From Neurospora crassa OR74A (taxonomy: Eukaryota > Ascomycota > Sordariomycetes > Sordariales > Sordariaceae), in assembly GCF_000182925.2 (NCBI RefSeq), contig NC_026505.1:4402001-4466000 (forward strand): DNA of 64,000 bases, given 5' to 3'. Shown one piece after another: positions 27,001 to 39,650 of the stretch. Numbering within the stretch: position 1 is the first letter of the stretch; every line of letters starts with the position of its first letter. The notes beneath the pieces are model-generated. The model worked only from the letters and a program-made list of their open reading frames with translations, was not told where the DNA came from and made no database searches. Both the position numbers and the translations under genes were made by a program.

Positions 27001-29527
27001 TCCCGCCAACAACCGAGGCCAACAACGGGCTGCCCAGCCGGACACGTGCACAAAAGTGGTTAGTCCCTTTTCAAGGGTTTGTAAATCTTCCAGGGGTCTG
27101 GTCTTAAGCGAGTTGCCGAATCTTCTTTGCTCTATGCTAGTGATAGAGCACCGGAATCTAGGCCAGGCACCGTCACATAGGACTGATTTACCACCAGCGC
27201 CGCCTTCCGAGCATCCTCTCCCATTGTTTATAGTGTGTTTCCTACACTAGTGTACGCGAAGATCGGCTCGCGAGTGAAGGTCTGCCGAGGTCATCACTAG
27301 CATCGCTCTCAATGCAGAACCGTGCGCAATAACCAACAACTGTTACGGCAGGGCTATCGTTGACAGTGAATTATACTGCAGCCCCTCGACTGCTACACTA
27401 CATACGTACCTATTCCACGAGCAAAACTCGGCTCGGATATCACCCCGTTCATGACCTCTCCAAGACCCTAAAGGTTCCACGTTGCATCAATTGTCAAAGC
27501 CAAAGACCTTCTGCTCGGCGCCTTTAGTCATATGAGTCCGGACAGGCGGCTTTCCGGTCTCGCCTTTGATGCATCCCCTGCTGCCCCTTTCGCCGTTGAG
27601 TAGGTACTAACTGCAGCGATCCTTTTTTTTTTTTTTTTACCTTACCACTGCCGACGGCTTCCTGTTACTCCGAGATTGTATATTCGGTGGCTTCCGGGAT
27701 CAGTTGGTCTGGCGTATTTGCAAGATTGATATAGATGAATTCGCATGATCAATCAATGTATACTATCGGTGAGTTGAATTAAGCAATCTGGTATGAACAA
27801 TATGCACTCTGGTCTGTGGAGGACAGAAAGGTTCAACAGACGATGTCATCGTCCACATGACATTCATCTACATCCAACACATTGCCAGGAATGGGCGGGC
27901 TTAGACTGTTGTTTCATCGAAATGCAAGTCTGGTTCGCTGAATCCAAATACAGCATCGTCCAGCGTAGCTTTCAATGTGACGAGTACCGAATACTCTCAA
28001 TCTAGAAATAAGGTGTCGATCTGTTTGCGGCTTAAAACCAAGTTTACCTGCGGTTTTAGCGAAAAGGTATCAACTGCCGGTTAGACGGGAGGATGAACGT
28101 GACCACACCTTTGCGGAGACCGAAGCGCTATGATGCGGACACTTTCCGCGGTTGGGGACACTTCAAGATTAAGGTAATGAGCCGGGCAGGCTATGCTGCT
28201 CTCCGTATCAACAAGAGATAGTTATGTTGGCTTCACAGGTTCTTGATAGCCCCAAGACTCGACAACTAGCAGCCAGCAACACCGGCATCGGCATGCGAGT
28301 TCATCACCCAGATTTGCCTATATCACATCTTAGGTATGGCCGCATCTGACCACGCCACAATGATACCGGAAACTACCCTTTGCTCGCCTATGCTATGAGG
28401 ACGCAGCAACAGTGGGGGGGACGTGATAATATAGGGGATACCGGTATATATCAATTGTGTTATCACCTGCAGGTCCCGAATTCAAAACTTCCTCCTTCCT
28501 GGTTGATACCACCTCCTATCTGTACTTCCCACGAGCTGTTTCGTTTCGTAGCCTGGATCACCATGTCTAAGCCTGACGCCCTGCAGCAATATTTGCGCAG
28601 CGAGTAACAAAACGACATTGCCTGGAAACATACTATCGCGATCCTGGTTGGTATGTTGGCAACTCATCTTGGGCAGGTAAGTCCAATTGGCCTTACCGGA
28701 GCTTTATGAAAAAAAAACTGGTCCGGGTTCCTTTCAGCGGAATGGAAACATCTTGGACTGCAGAAACAAACATCACTGGGACGTTTAACCACCCTGCCGG
28801 ATCATACAAACGGCCTGATGATGCGGCGTGTGAAACATGGGATCCTGCGATGCTTACCTGACGTACTTGGACCTTCCACTCTCGCCGTGAGGGAACATTT
28901 GTCAAGTTTGAGTTAAAACCGATGGGCTGGATCCAGACTGCCATCGAGTCCACTGTTCGGTTCGTTGGAGGACGAACACAAAAAGGAGTCGGCCCTGCTG
29001 TGACTGCTCTTCTATTCTGAACCACAAAATCCTTCCATACGTCTACACATGAGAGCACCATGGGTATACTTGATGATTGACAGTGAAGGCGCAAAGGTGA
29101 GTTGCCCTGACGGTGGTTGATTGGTGCTAAAGTCCATCAGACGGGCGGTCGGGTGTAAGTCGAGCTTCTCCCAGTTGAGTGGAGTGAGAGACGTCGGTTG
29201 TTCGCTCTACTGCGTAGATGGTGCAAGCAGGGAGCAGAGGTGGTCAAAGCTCGAGCTATAGCACTATGGCGATAGGAAACGCGTTCGTCTCCGCACTGAC
29301 ATCCCATAGAAGTAGCTGCCCTATTATCCTATCGGCTGATGCCATTCCACACCTTACGACCAAGAAGGAAGGCGTGAAGGAAGGTGAGGGTAAGAGCGGC
29401 GGTTCTGTGTGATAAAATATGTGCGAATTGAGAGCTGAGATTACCAGGTAGTACCACGGCTGGTGCACAATACGTAACGGGAATAATTGCAACAAAAAAA
29501 TTGGTCAGAGTCCCCGAGGCAGTCTTG
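24061..29527. other. Gene-poor 5.5 kb intergenic region
   Basis: No frame shows a recognisable domain, including 24625-25017 (-), 25385-25930 (-), 26825-27250 (+) and 28693-29094 (-). Scattered items are a T16 run (27623-27638), two telomere-like CCCTAA units at 26364-26375, and several TAGTGTA/TACACTA motifs (24463, 25321-25332, 27248, 27394). The left end is the promoter of the Uds1-like gene and the right end that of the aminopeptidase. The region could hold unannotated short or noncoding genes. Confidence 0.45.
27623..27638. repeat. Poly(T) run, 16 bases
   Basis: Sixteen consecutive T in intergenic DNA; a simple homopolymer with no visible gene context. Confidence 0.9.
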
Positions 29528-31802
29528 ATGTGGGGTAGAGGTTTTCTTCAAAGGGCCAGGTTTGCTCAACTGTCACCATCCTCATCGTCATCACGATCAC
29601 TGCTATCAGCAGCATCAGCAGCGCCCCCCAACCTCCTTTACTCTCACTATCAGCGTGGCCGTTGGTTTGGATGTAGCACCGCAAACATGGCTCCCGTTCG
29701 CGACCCCAACACCCTGTCCAACTATGATGCTTGGAGGACTCGTCACACCACGGCCAACCTCAAGATCGACTTCACAGCCAAGTGTTTACGCGGCTCCGTT
29801 ATCCTTGAGCTCGAGTCTCAGACGGACAAGGCCAGTAAGGAGATCGTTCTTGACTCCAGCTATGTCACCGTGAACTCCATCAAGCTCAACTCGGCCCCCT
29901 CGTTATGGGAGACCAAGGCCCGCACCGAACCCAACGGTTCCCCCGTCCACATCGCCGTCCCCGAGGGTGCCGCCAAGGGCGAGGTCGTCAAGGTTGAGAT
30001 TGAGCTTGCCACCACGGACAAGTGCACTGCCCTGCAGTGGCTCACCCCGGCTCAGACTAGCGACAAGGCGGCCCCCTTCATGTTCAGCCAGTGCCAGGCC
30101 ATCCACGCCCGCTCGCTCTTCCCCTGCCAGGACACTCCAGACGTCAAAAGCACCTACGACTTCAACATCACCAGCCCCTACGTTGTTGTAGCCAGTGGCG
30201 TGCCCGTGCCTGACGAGACCAAGGATTTGGGCGAGGAGAAGCTGTACAAGTTCCAGCAAAAGGTGCCCATCCCGTCCTACCTGTTCGCCCTCTCGTCTGG
30301 AGAGATTGCCAGCGCCCCTGTCGGCAAGCGCTCTTGTGTTTGCACCGGCCCCAACGAGCTGAAGGCGTCTCAATGGGAGCTGGAGGGTGATATGGACAAG
30401 TTCCTGGAGGCTGCAGAGAAGATTGTGTTTCCCTACAGGTGGGGCGAGTACAATGTTCTCGTCCTGCCCCCTAGCTTCCCTTATGGAGGTGAGTGCAAAA
30501 AAGCGAGATAACGAGAATGAAGATATGCTGTGAACGCTGACAATGTGCCTCCTCCCATAGGCATGGAGAACCCCATCTTCACCTTTGCTACCCCTACCAT
30601 CATCAGTGGCGACAAGCAAAACATTGACGTTATTGCCCACGAGCTCGCGCACAGCTGGAGTGGAAACCTGGTCACCAGTTGCAGCTGGGAGCACTTGTAA
30701 GTTGCAGGTCATTGGTCAATTAATCACCGGTAATTGCTAACATCTGGCTAGCTGGTTGAATGAAGGATGGACCATGTATCTCGAGCGCCGGATTCTTGCC
30801 TCCATTCACGGCGGCGATGCCCACTTTGACTTTTCGGCCATCAGGGGCTGGAAGGCGCTTGGTAAGAATTAATGACACAGACCAGAACCCCGCCTCTCCT
30901 CTCTCCCTCCTTGAGTAGGAGGTCCCCACTAACAATTGTCTTACAGAGGAGGCCATCAAGGAGTACGGAGAGGATCACGAGTTCACAAAGCTCTGCATTA
31001 GCCACAAGGGTATCGACCCCGATGATGCCTTCAGCACGGTTCCCTACGAGAAGGGTTTCCACTTCGTCTGGAGTCTCGACCGTCTCGTTGGAAGAGAGAA
31101 CTTTGACAAGTTCATCCCATACTATTTTGGCAAGTGGTCCAACAAGTCGCTTGACTCGTACGAGTTCAAGGACACCTTCCTCGAGTTCTTCAGCGCCCCC
31201 GAGTACTCTGATCTCAAGGACAAGATTGCTTCGATTGATTGGGAGGGTCGCTTCCACAGCACCGGCCTTCCCCCCAAGCCTGAGTTCGACACCTCCCTTG
31301 CGGACGTGTGCTACGAGCTGGCGGAAAAGTGGAAGAGCAAAGACTTCACCCCTAGCCCGTCTGACGTTGCGTCGTGGACTGGTAACCAGGTGTTGGTCTT
31401 CCTTAACGCCGTGCAGGACTTTGAGGAGCCGTTGACGGTTGAGCAATCGGTAAGTTTCAGGTGTCTACCTCTCTACTTCCAGTCAGCAGTACGCTGATAC
31501 AACCACAGCAAGCGCTTGGCAAGGCCTACGGCCTCTCTGAATCCAAGAACGCCGAGCTTAAGGCCGCCTACTACCACATTGCGATGCGCTCCAAGGACGC
31601 CAGCGCCTACCAGGGCGTTGCTGACCTTTTGGGAGAGGTTGGTCGGATGAAGTTCGTCCGCCCTCTCTTCCGTGGTCTCAACAAGGTCGATCGGGAGCTT
31701 GCGCTCAAGACCTTTGAGAAGAACCGCGAGTTCTACCACCCTATTTGCAGGCAGATGGTTGAGAAGGATTTGGGCGTTTCTGAGGCCGCCAACTCGTCTT
31801 AG
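29528..31802 (+). CDS. Leukotriene A4 hydrolase / M1 aminopeptidase
   Basis: Five exons: 29528-30488, 30561-30696, 30752-30861, 30947-31449, 31509-31802, giving 667 aa from the first ATG. All junctions are GT-AG and in phase. The M1 zinc-peptidase motifs are intact: exopeptidase PYGGMENP, then HELAHSW and WLNEGWT. Counted from the second ATG at 29687 ([16 protein letters not shown], 614 aa) the zinc ligands are His294, His298 and Glu317, each one residue below the human LTA4H positions, so 614 aa is the usual enzyme. The extra 53 residues are Arg/Ser/Leu-rich without acidic residues and could be a mitochondrial presequence. Fungal members act mainly as leucine/arginine-type aminopeptidases with epoxide hydrolase activity; the C-terminal helical domain is complete. 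Very sure of the family, unsure which start is used. Confidence 0.95.
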
Positions 31803-33224
31803 ACGGTTATCCATGGGAGGAAGTTAGTGACCACTGGGTAGCTCAGGGTATGCCAACCTGAGCTGTTAGTGTTTAGGATAAATCCGAAATGGTTGATGAT
31901 ATGATTGATGTGACATAAGAAGCTGTTTGTCGCATACCTACTACCCAACTGGAGACTTTTGTGTGGGTCAAGTATATACCTCTAATCACATTAATTGAGG
32001 AACTGGGAGTGGGGATGGGCAAGTACAAGATCGCCAACATCTGTTTCCGTCTGAAACAACCTGATTGCATGACCTTGTTGGACATTAGGACGGAAGCTGG
32101 TGTTTAGTCGAGCTGTGATGTTGTCAGACATCCCATGACGAGAAGTGCCGACCAATGGGTGACGGAGCGATCCGCAGCCAGAATCTAGCACAGGGCATGC
32201 ACGAGCACAGCGGGCATCTCCTGGTTCGTCACAGGGCAGTGGTGACTCTCCACTGCTGCGCGCCTCCACAGGGGCAGCGGGCTTTCCTTCCAGTCCCCGC
32301 CGTCACGTTCATAGATTGTACCCGACCTAGGTAGGTAACGGCATGCTGCGGGGCTGTAGGCGCTAAGGACCCGGGCCTCAACGGGCGGGATCGACTCGGG
32401 GCGGGCAACACCTCAGCTGGAAGGGAACCTAACCCGGCAAGCTGAGCCAAGGTAAAGCCGGGAACCAACAACTACACTACACACAAGCCAACCTGTCAGA
32501 GCCCACCAAGCACGGGCAGGCATCGTTCGCTCAGTCCCTTTCCTTCGGCCAGACAACCCACGTCCTGTTGATCGATCCTTTTGACTTTTTGCTACAACGA
32601 AGTCGACGGTTTCCCGAACATTGCCTGTTGCGTGACACAAGACGCCGGCTTTGCAGCTTCCGGGCTGCGGTCGTTGAACGACTGAGCGACCTGAACTCGC
32701 AGACCTAGCTAGCTAGCATCTCCCTTTTGCGACAGTGTCGGCGGCTGCTACAACAACCTAACGGCGATCATCTCAGACTCTTCACGCGCTCTTCACCCTC
32801 CCACGGCCCCATACATATCTCCAGTCGTTCTCCCCCGTGCGCCGTCACCCGCCCACCTGCAGCGATTACCGTCGGCCAGGCGACAGCAGGCGACCGTGGG
32901 TGGGGTAAAGCAACATAATACGCCAGCGAGCCACCAGCATTTCGACTATCTCTCCTAGAAACCGAGCTGGCCGCAACCCTTCCGCAGAATACCCACGGCG
33001 CATGGTAGAATGAGTGACGTTGTCGTGCGGCTGGATCTGGAAAACAAATGTTGGGACGTTCGGAGGCTGTGATCGCGTCCGGATAAGTTCGACTGTTTAG
33101 ACACGCCCAATCTAGAGGAGTCGCGGACGGTTTCGACAGCTCCTTGGTCACTCGTGTGGTCAGCCGATACATATATACAGCACTGCGACACGGCGCGATA
33201 CCGTTAGAGCTATCTCGCGCCACC
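31803..33224. other. Intergenic region between aminopeptidase and kinesin
   Basis: About 1.4 kb in a head-to-tail arrangement. It must contain the aminopeptidase 3' end and the kinesin promoter and leader. A CCTAGGTAGGTA-type motif lies at 32325-32337 and TACACTA at 32473-32479. No gene is seen. Confidence 0.5.
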
Positions 33225-36200
33225 ATGGCTCCAGGCATGGCCCCCATGGGGGGTGGAGGAAACATCAAGGTCGTGGTCAGATGCCGTCCCTTCAACGCAA
33301 GAGGTGAGTGAGTTTATATACCCGACAGCTCTGTTGCCGGCGCTGAAGAGCCAAACCCTCAAAGAGAAGGGAAACCCGTGGAACGCGCTCGTCCCTACGT
33401 CATGCGGACAGACACTGATGATGCGACTACCCGATTCCAGAACACGACCGCGGCGCACAATGTATCGTCGAAATGAGAGACAACCAGACGGTTCTCACCA
33501 CTCCGCCTGATGCTGTAGTCAAGGGTGGTAAAGACCAAGGCCAAAAAATCTTTGCTTTTGACAGGTCATACTGGTCCTTTGACAAGAACGCACCCAACTA
33601 CGCCGGACAAGATCAGCTGCACGAGGACCTGGGCAAACCGCTGCTCGACAATGCCTTCCAGGGCTACAACAACTGTATCTTTGCCTACGGTCAAACCGGT
33701 TCCGGCAAGTCCTACTCGATGATGGGATATGGCAAGGATGCCGGTATCATCCCCATGATTTGCCAGGATATGTTCAAGCGGATAAACGACATGCAACAAG
33801 ACAAAAATTTGCGCTGTACGGTGGAAGTCTCCTACCTCGAAATTTACAACGAACGTGTACGCGATCTGCTCAACCCGGCGAACAAGGGCAATCTCAAGGT
33901 CCGAGAACATCCGTCAACGGGTCCTTACGTTGAAGACTTGGCGAAGCTTGTCGTGGGAAGTTTCCAAGAGATCGAACACTTGATGGACGAGGGAAACAAG
34001 GCTAGGACGGTTGCGGCCACCAACATGAACGAAACCTCCAGTAGAAGTCACGCTGTATTTACCCTCATGTTGACCCAAAAACGGTTTGATCCCGAAACGA
34101 AAATGGAAATGGAAAAGGCAGCCAAGATCAGCCTGGTGGATTTGGCAGGTTCGGAAAGAGCAACGTCTACTGGAGCCACCGGCGCCCGTCTCAAAGAAGG
34201 TGCCGAAATCAACCGGTCCTTGTCGACGCTTGGGCGCGTCATCGCAGCCCTAGCAGACCTGTCCACCGGGAAAAAGAAGAAAGGATCCGCGGCCGGCCAG
34301 GTACCATATCGTGACAGTGTCCTCACCTGGTTGTTGAAGGATTCGTTAGGCGGTAACAGTATGACGGCGATGATAGCGGCCATCAGTCCAGCCGATATCA
34401 ACTACGACGAGACGCTTAGTACACTCCGTTATGCTGATTCGGCCAAGAGAATCAAGAACCACGCTGTTGTCAATGAGGACGCCAATGCCCGCATGATTCG
34501 CGAACTGAAGGAAGAATTGGCCCAACTTAGAAGCAAATTGGGCAATGGTGGAGTTGTCGGTGACACTCATGTTCCGGGAGAGGAGGTTTACGCAGAAGGA
34601 ACGCCATTGGAGAAGCAGATTGTCAGCATCACAACGCCGGACGGCACCGTCAAGAAGGTGTCCAAGGCCGAAATTGCAGAGCAGTTGAATCAGTCCGAAA
34701 AGCTTCTGCAGGATCTGAACCAGACCTGGGAGCAGAAGCTGCAAAAAACCGAAGAAATCCACAAGGAACGTGAAGCTGCGCTGGAAGAACTGGGCATCAG
34801 CATCGAAAAGGGCTTTATCGGCATGTCGACCCCCAAGAAGATGCCCCATTTGGTCAATCTTTCGGACGATCCGCTATTAGCAGAGTGCTTGGTGTATAAC
34901 CTGAAACCAGGCTCAACCAGTGTTGGCAACGTCGAGTCAAACGCGGAGCACCAAGCGAATATTCGCCTCAATGGGTCGCGGATCCTCCACGAACACTGTG
35001 TCTTTGAGAATGCAGCTGATGGAACAGTGACTGTTATCCCAAAGGAGGGCGCGGCTGTCATGGTGAACGGCAAACGAGTGACGGAGCCCACACGGTTACA
35101 CTCTGGATACCGCATCATACTGGGCGACTTCCATATTTTCAGATTCAACCATCCTCTTGAAGCGAAAGCCGAACGAGCAGAGCGCGCCGAGCAACAAAGC
35201 CTACTGAGGCAATCCCTCACCGCAAATCAATTGCAGGCCTTGGAGAAATCACCAAACCTAAGTCCCAGCCACAACCATCAGCAAAGCCTTAGCACGGCAG
35301 TGTCTGAAGGCGACAGCAGCCGTCCAGATTCACCCGCGCCGTTTTCAAGAAACACAAAAGAGTCAGATTGGTCCTTTGCGCGAAGGGAAGCGGCAGGGGC
35401 CATCCTTGGAACAGATCAAAACTTTGCCAAACTCACAGATGAAGAACTCAATGCGCTTTTCGAGGATGTCCAGCGAGCACGAGCTGAGAGAGTGAATGTT
35501 CGTGAAGGGGATGAAGATATAGAGTCCATGGCGTCGTATCCGACAAGAGAAAAGTACTTGTCCACCGGCACTCTCGACAACTTCTCTCTGGACACCGCTC
35601 TAACCATGCCATCGACGCCCAAACAAGCAGAGACGGAGGAGAAGCTGGGTCAAATTCGAGACGTGATGCAGGGCCAACTCGACAAGCAGAAGGAGGAGTA
35701 CAAGGACCAGCTGAAGACGGCCGAGGCGGCGAACGTGGAGGTGGAGGAGATCAAGAAGGAGAAGGCCAGGATGGAGGAAACACTGATGCAGCTCAAGGTC
35801 GACATGCAGAAACAGCTGGAGATGCAGAGACGTCAGTTCGAGGACAAGATCGAGAAGTTGGATCCGCTCAAGCGGCCGAAAGCCAACCCGAAGCTCTCTG
35901 CAGACGAGATTGAGCGTGCGAAGGCGGTGGTTAAGAAATGGAGGAGTCGACGTTACGTCCTCATGGCCGAGGCGGTACTGCAACATGCTGCCACTCTCAA
36001 GGAGGCACAAGTCATGAGTCATGAGCTTAATGAGAGCGTCGTCTTCCAATTTACGATTGTAGACGTCGGCCACCTTCTTTGCTCATCGTACGACATGGTG
36101 CTTAATGGGCTGACTGGTGAAGGAGACGATATTGCTCTCGAAACAGCACTGAAGCCGTGCGTCGGCATTCGCGTCATTGACTACAAGCACAGCGTTGTCC

Positions 36201-38995
36201 ACCTTTGGAGCATAGAGAAGCTCCACGATCGGGTGAGGCAGATGCGGCAGATGTTCCAGTATTTGGATCAACCCGAATACGCGCAACACTTGAGCCTCGA
36301 TAACCCCTTCGTGGAGACGTGTATGCCGCAATACACACTGGTAGGCGAAGTCGATGTGCCGTTGAAGACCGTCTTTGAGAGCCGGGTACAGGACTTTACC
36401 CTTGACGTGACATCCCCACACACATCTCACGCCATTGGCATGATCAAGCTCGCATTAGAACCTTCCAGTGCGAGAGCACCGACCAATACGCTCAAGTTCA
36501 ACGTGGTGATGCACGAGATGATTGGATTCGCTGAACGCGAAGGCACCGAGGTGCACGCCCAGCTCTTCATCCCTGGCATTTCTGAGGAGGACGGGATTAC
36601 CACCACCCAGATGATCAGGGATTTTGACGAGGGACCCATTCGGTTCGAGAGCGTTCATAGCATGAGCATTCCGCTGTTTGCGTCTCAAGACACGTCGTTG
36701 AGAGTGGCTATCTTCGCCAAGGTTTCAGCTATGCATCTTGACAAGCTGCTCAGCTGGGATGACATGCGCGATGCGGTACCGACGTCCCATAGCAAGCCCA
36801 AGGGTGCAAGAATCAACGAATCCCACTTCTACACTGAGGGAAAGCACGACTTGCTTGCACGGGTACAGATACTGGAACTGAACGAGGAGGGCGATTATGT
36901 GCCCGTCGAAGTTACGCAAACAAGTGAACTTGACAACGGCACGTTTCAACTTCATCAAGGGCTGCAAAGACGAGTCGCCATCACCGTCACTCATAGCTCG
37001 GGCGATGCGCTCCCATGGAACGATGCGACATCTTTGCGCGTCGGCAAGATTGCGCTCCTGGATAGCGCAGGCAAGACACCCGATATGGGCTCAGCCAGCC
37101 CTCCTCTGCCCCTTCGCCTCGTTACTGAGCCTACTTTCCGGGTAAACGCTAATGGAACCCGGAGTGTCACCCTGATCGGACAGTGGGATTCTAGTCTTCA
37201 TAACTCGTTGTTGCTCGACCGTATCACGTCAGAAAAATACCGCGTGCAAATGACAGTGTCCTGGGAGATCAACTCGGAAAAGCTCGCTGAGCCGATCAAG
37301 TTCTCTCTTCCGGTTGCCGTCCAGGTCGTTTCTCGCAACTTTGTTCGCCAGACGTCCATGTTCTCCTCGCTATGGCAGAATATCCGCATTGTCCATTCTT
37401 CCACGGGCATTTTCACGGTCCAGATGCGTCCGGCGCCCATCAAACGCGTCGGTGACCTATGGCGAATGAGTAGCCAGCATGACTATGTCAAAGGTGAAGA
37501 GAACCTTGGGACTTGGACACCGAGGGGTGTGTCACTTGTGGCAGACTACATCAGCGCGCGGAAGAAGAAGAGGATGATGACGGAGCTTACGGCGGTGCAA
37601 GGGCGCCTGAAAAAGCTTGGGTTTGGTGATGCAAATGACCTGTCAAATGGAGTAGATGACACAGGGGACGACTCTGATCTGCCACCACCTAAAACCAATA
37701 GCGAGACTGACTCTATTGCTGAGCTACTGCAAGACGACCCGCCAGAGGTGCCTGAGTTGCCGACGCCCCAAGAAGGACCGTCTCCAGAGGATGAAGTTGC
37801 ACCAAGGGCTGAAACCGAGCAAGAGGAGCAAACCAATAGTGCAGAACTCAATCAACCCACCGACTCAACCAAATCTCCTCCGGAATATACGGACGCTCAA
37901 ACGTACCTGCTGAACCGCTGCCTTAAGCTCTGGCAACGCTACCCAGACCCAACAGCCAAGATCCTCAGCCCTGCCAACACTGACCCGCCCACTGATGGCT
38001 ACGCCGACTCCATTTCTGATCAGAAATCGACGCTGGAGTTTGTGGCCTCGGTCATCCGCGTGCCCAAGAACCCCACCGTCCTCAAGGGCGGCTACCTCCT
38101 TGTTCCCAACAGTGATGCGACCAAGTGGAATAAACGGTTCGTTGAACTGAGGAGGCCATATCTCCATATTCACAGCGTGGCAGACGGAGAGGAGGTCGGG
38201 ATCGTCAGTTTGAGGAACTCGCGCGTCGATAGCCAGCCCGGGATATTAGGTTTGCTAAACGATGACTACGACACGGGGGGCAGCGGAGGCTTTGGGGGAT
38301 CCGATGATGGTTACGGACTACTAGACAACCTGAACGGAAACATGGACAACAATAACAGAGCCGCTAACGGTCGCCCAAGCGGGCTTTTAGACACCATCAT
38401 GAGCGGTGGTTCGGGCGGTTCGGGAGGCAGGGTATCCAACAGTAACATTAGCACACCTCAACAACGTCGCTCCCCCTCCGCCCTCCTCATTTCCTCCTTG
38501 TGGCCCACCTTCAGCCCACTTCCTTCGCCCAACCCAATGACGGCGGCAGGGGCCAGGAGCAGCCACAGCAGGCTAGCAAGCGGCGGCAATAGAACATCAG
38601 CCGTTTCCCTCCGCAGCAACACAAGTTCCCCGGCGTCATCCACAGGCACGCTTGCCGCCACCACCACCACCAACAACAACAATGGACCCTTGTCATCGTC
38701 CGGACCATCTCTTCAGCAAGGTGGTGGTCTGTCCCGCCTGAGCGAGCGGCTGCAGGCTGGCGTGTTTGCCATCTATGGGACGGACAACACGTGGCTGTTT
38801 GCGGCGAGGAGTGAGAAGGACAAGATGGATTGGATCTGGAAGATTGATCAGAGTTATATGATGACGAGTCCTAGCGCGAGCGTGGCGGGGAGTAGGGGGG
38901 GAAGCAGAGCGGGGAGTGCAAGGGGCAGTAGGGCGGTCAGCCCGAGTCCTGGGGCGAGGAGAACGAGCGCGAGGGTCAGTCAGTTGAGGTTTTGA
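33225..38995 (+). CDS. Kinesin-3 (UNC-104/KIF1/UncA type) motor protein
   Basis: Two exons (33225-33303, 33441-38995) with a 137-bp GT-AG intron splitting a Glu codon; 1877 aa. The start has a good context (CACCATGG). An N-terminal motor domain occupies about 13-370: IKVVVRCRPFN, P-loop GQTGSGKS (110-117), NETSSRSHAVF, DLAGSER, and the lysine-rich loop 12 (STGKKKKGS) that gives KIF1-type motors processivity. An FHA domain lies around 505-597, coiled coil around 758-833, then the long kinesin-3 stalk region. A C-terminal PH domain starts at about 1575 (KGGYLLVP) and ends near 1825 (MDWIWKIDQSY). It should carry vesicles and endosomes along microtubules by binding membrane phosphoinositides. 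The PH domain is interrupted by about 160 low-complexity Gly/Ser/Asn residues (about 1632-1788), and the tail is Ser/Arg-rich. Confidence 0.96.
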
Positions 38996-39650
38996 TTATC
39001 ATGATTGTTGATGGGGGAAAGATGGAAGGGATGGGATATGATGATGGGATGGGATATGGGTAGCGGAAGTTTGGTTGTTGCTGCTGCTTACTTGCTTGGC
39101 ATGTTTCGTGCATTCAGGGATACCCAATGGGAAATATAGACATCACTATCTTGAAAACAAGGTTCTGTCTTTTTTAAATCTTGTTTCTTTTAAGTCTTTT
39201 GCCTACAAGAGGTGCTGAACATTCGGAGCATTGAACGTGACGGATGATCTCGACTCACTGACATGACAGTCGTCATGTATTTAAATAGCAATGGGCTGTC
39301 CGCGATTGTTTACGTTTTGCTGAATCGGGCAGAAACATTTGACAAGGCCACCCCAAGACATCCAAGACAGTCGCAAAAGGTTGCTCGGTGAGGAGCAGGC
39401 AACTGATGGCCCGGGGTTGGAGCCACACAGCCACGCATGAGCAGCCTCACAATGGCTTCCCCAAGGCTCTCCAGTCACAAATGCTGCTAGGTACATAGGT
39501 ATGTATTCATCCGAGCCGGGTTGGTAGCTTCATCATGGAAGCTTGGATAGCTGAAATGGACGGGGAGATCAGTGGGGCACCTGGGCATGGTGATTAGGGG
39601 CATTAAACTGGTCCGTACATACTCTACTTTCCTTAAGCCGAAAGTACCGA
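38996..39650. other. Kinesin 3' flank up to the compositional boundary
   Basis: GC-balanced sequence with no gene; it includes the kinesin 3' untranslated region. Composition changes within a few tens of bases at about 39640-39680 from ordinary to strongly A+T, marking the edge of the AT-rich block. Confidence 0.6.

Noticed and set aside
28093-28350. Possible small spliced gene starting MNVTTPLRRPKRYDADTFRGWGHFKIK with a GTAATG...CACAG intron
   Set aside because: It gives only about 60 residues, no recognised domain, and the splice signals are weak. It may be a relic but cannot be supported.
29903-30712. 269-codon minus-strand frame inside the aminopeptidase gene
   Set aside because: It is a shadow frame of the strongly conserved M1 peptidase exons, caused by high-GC codon use.
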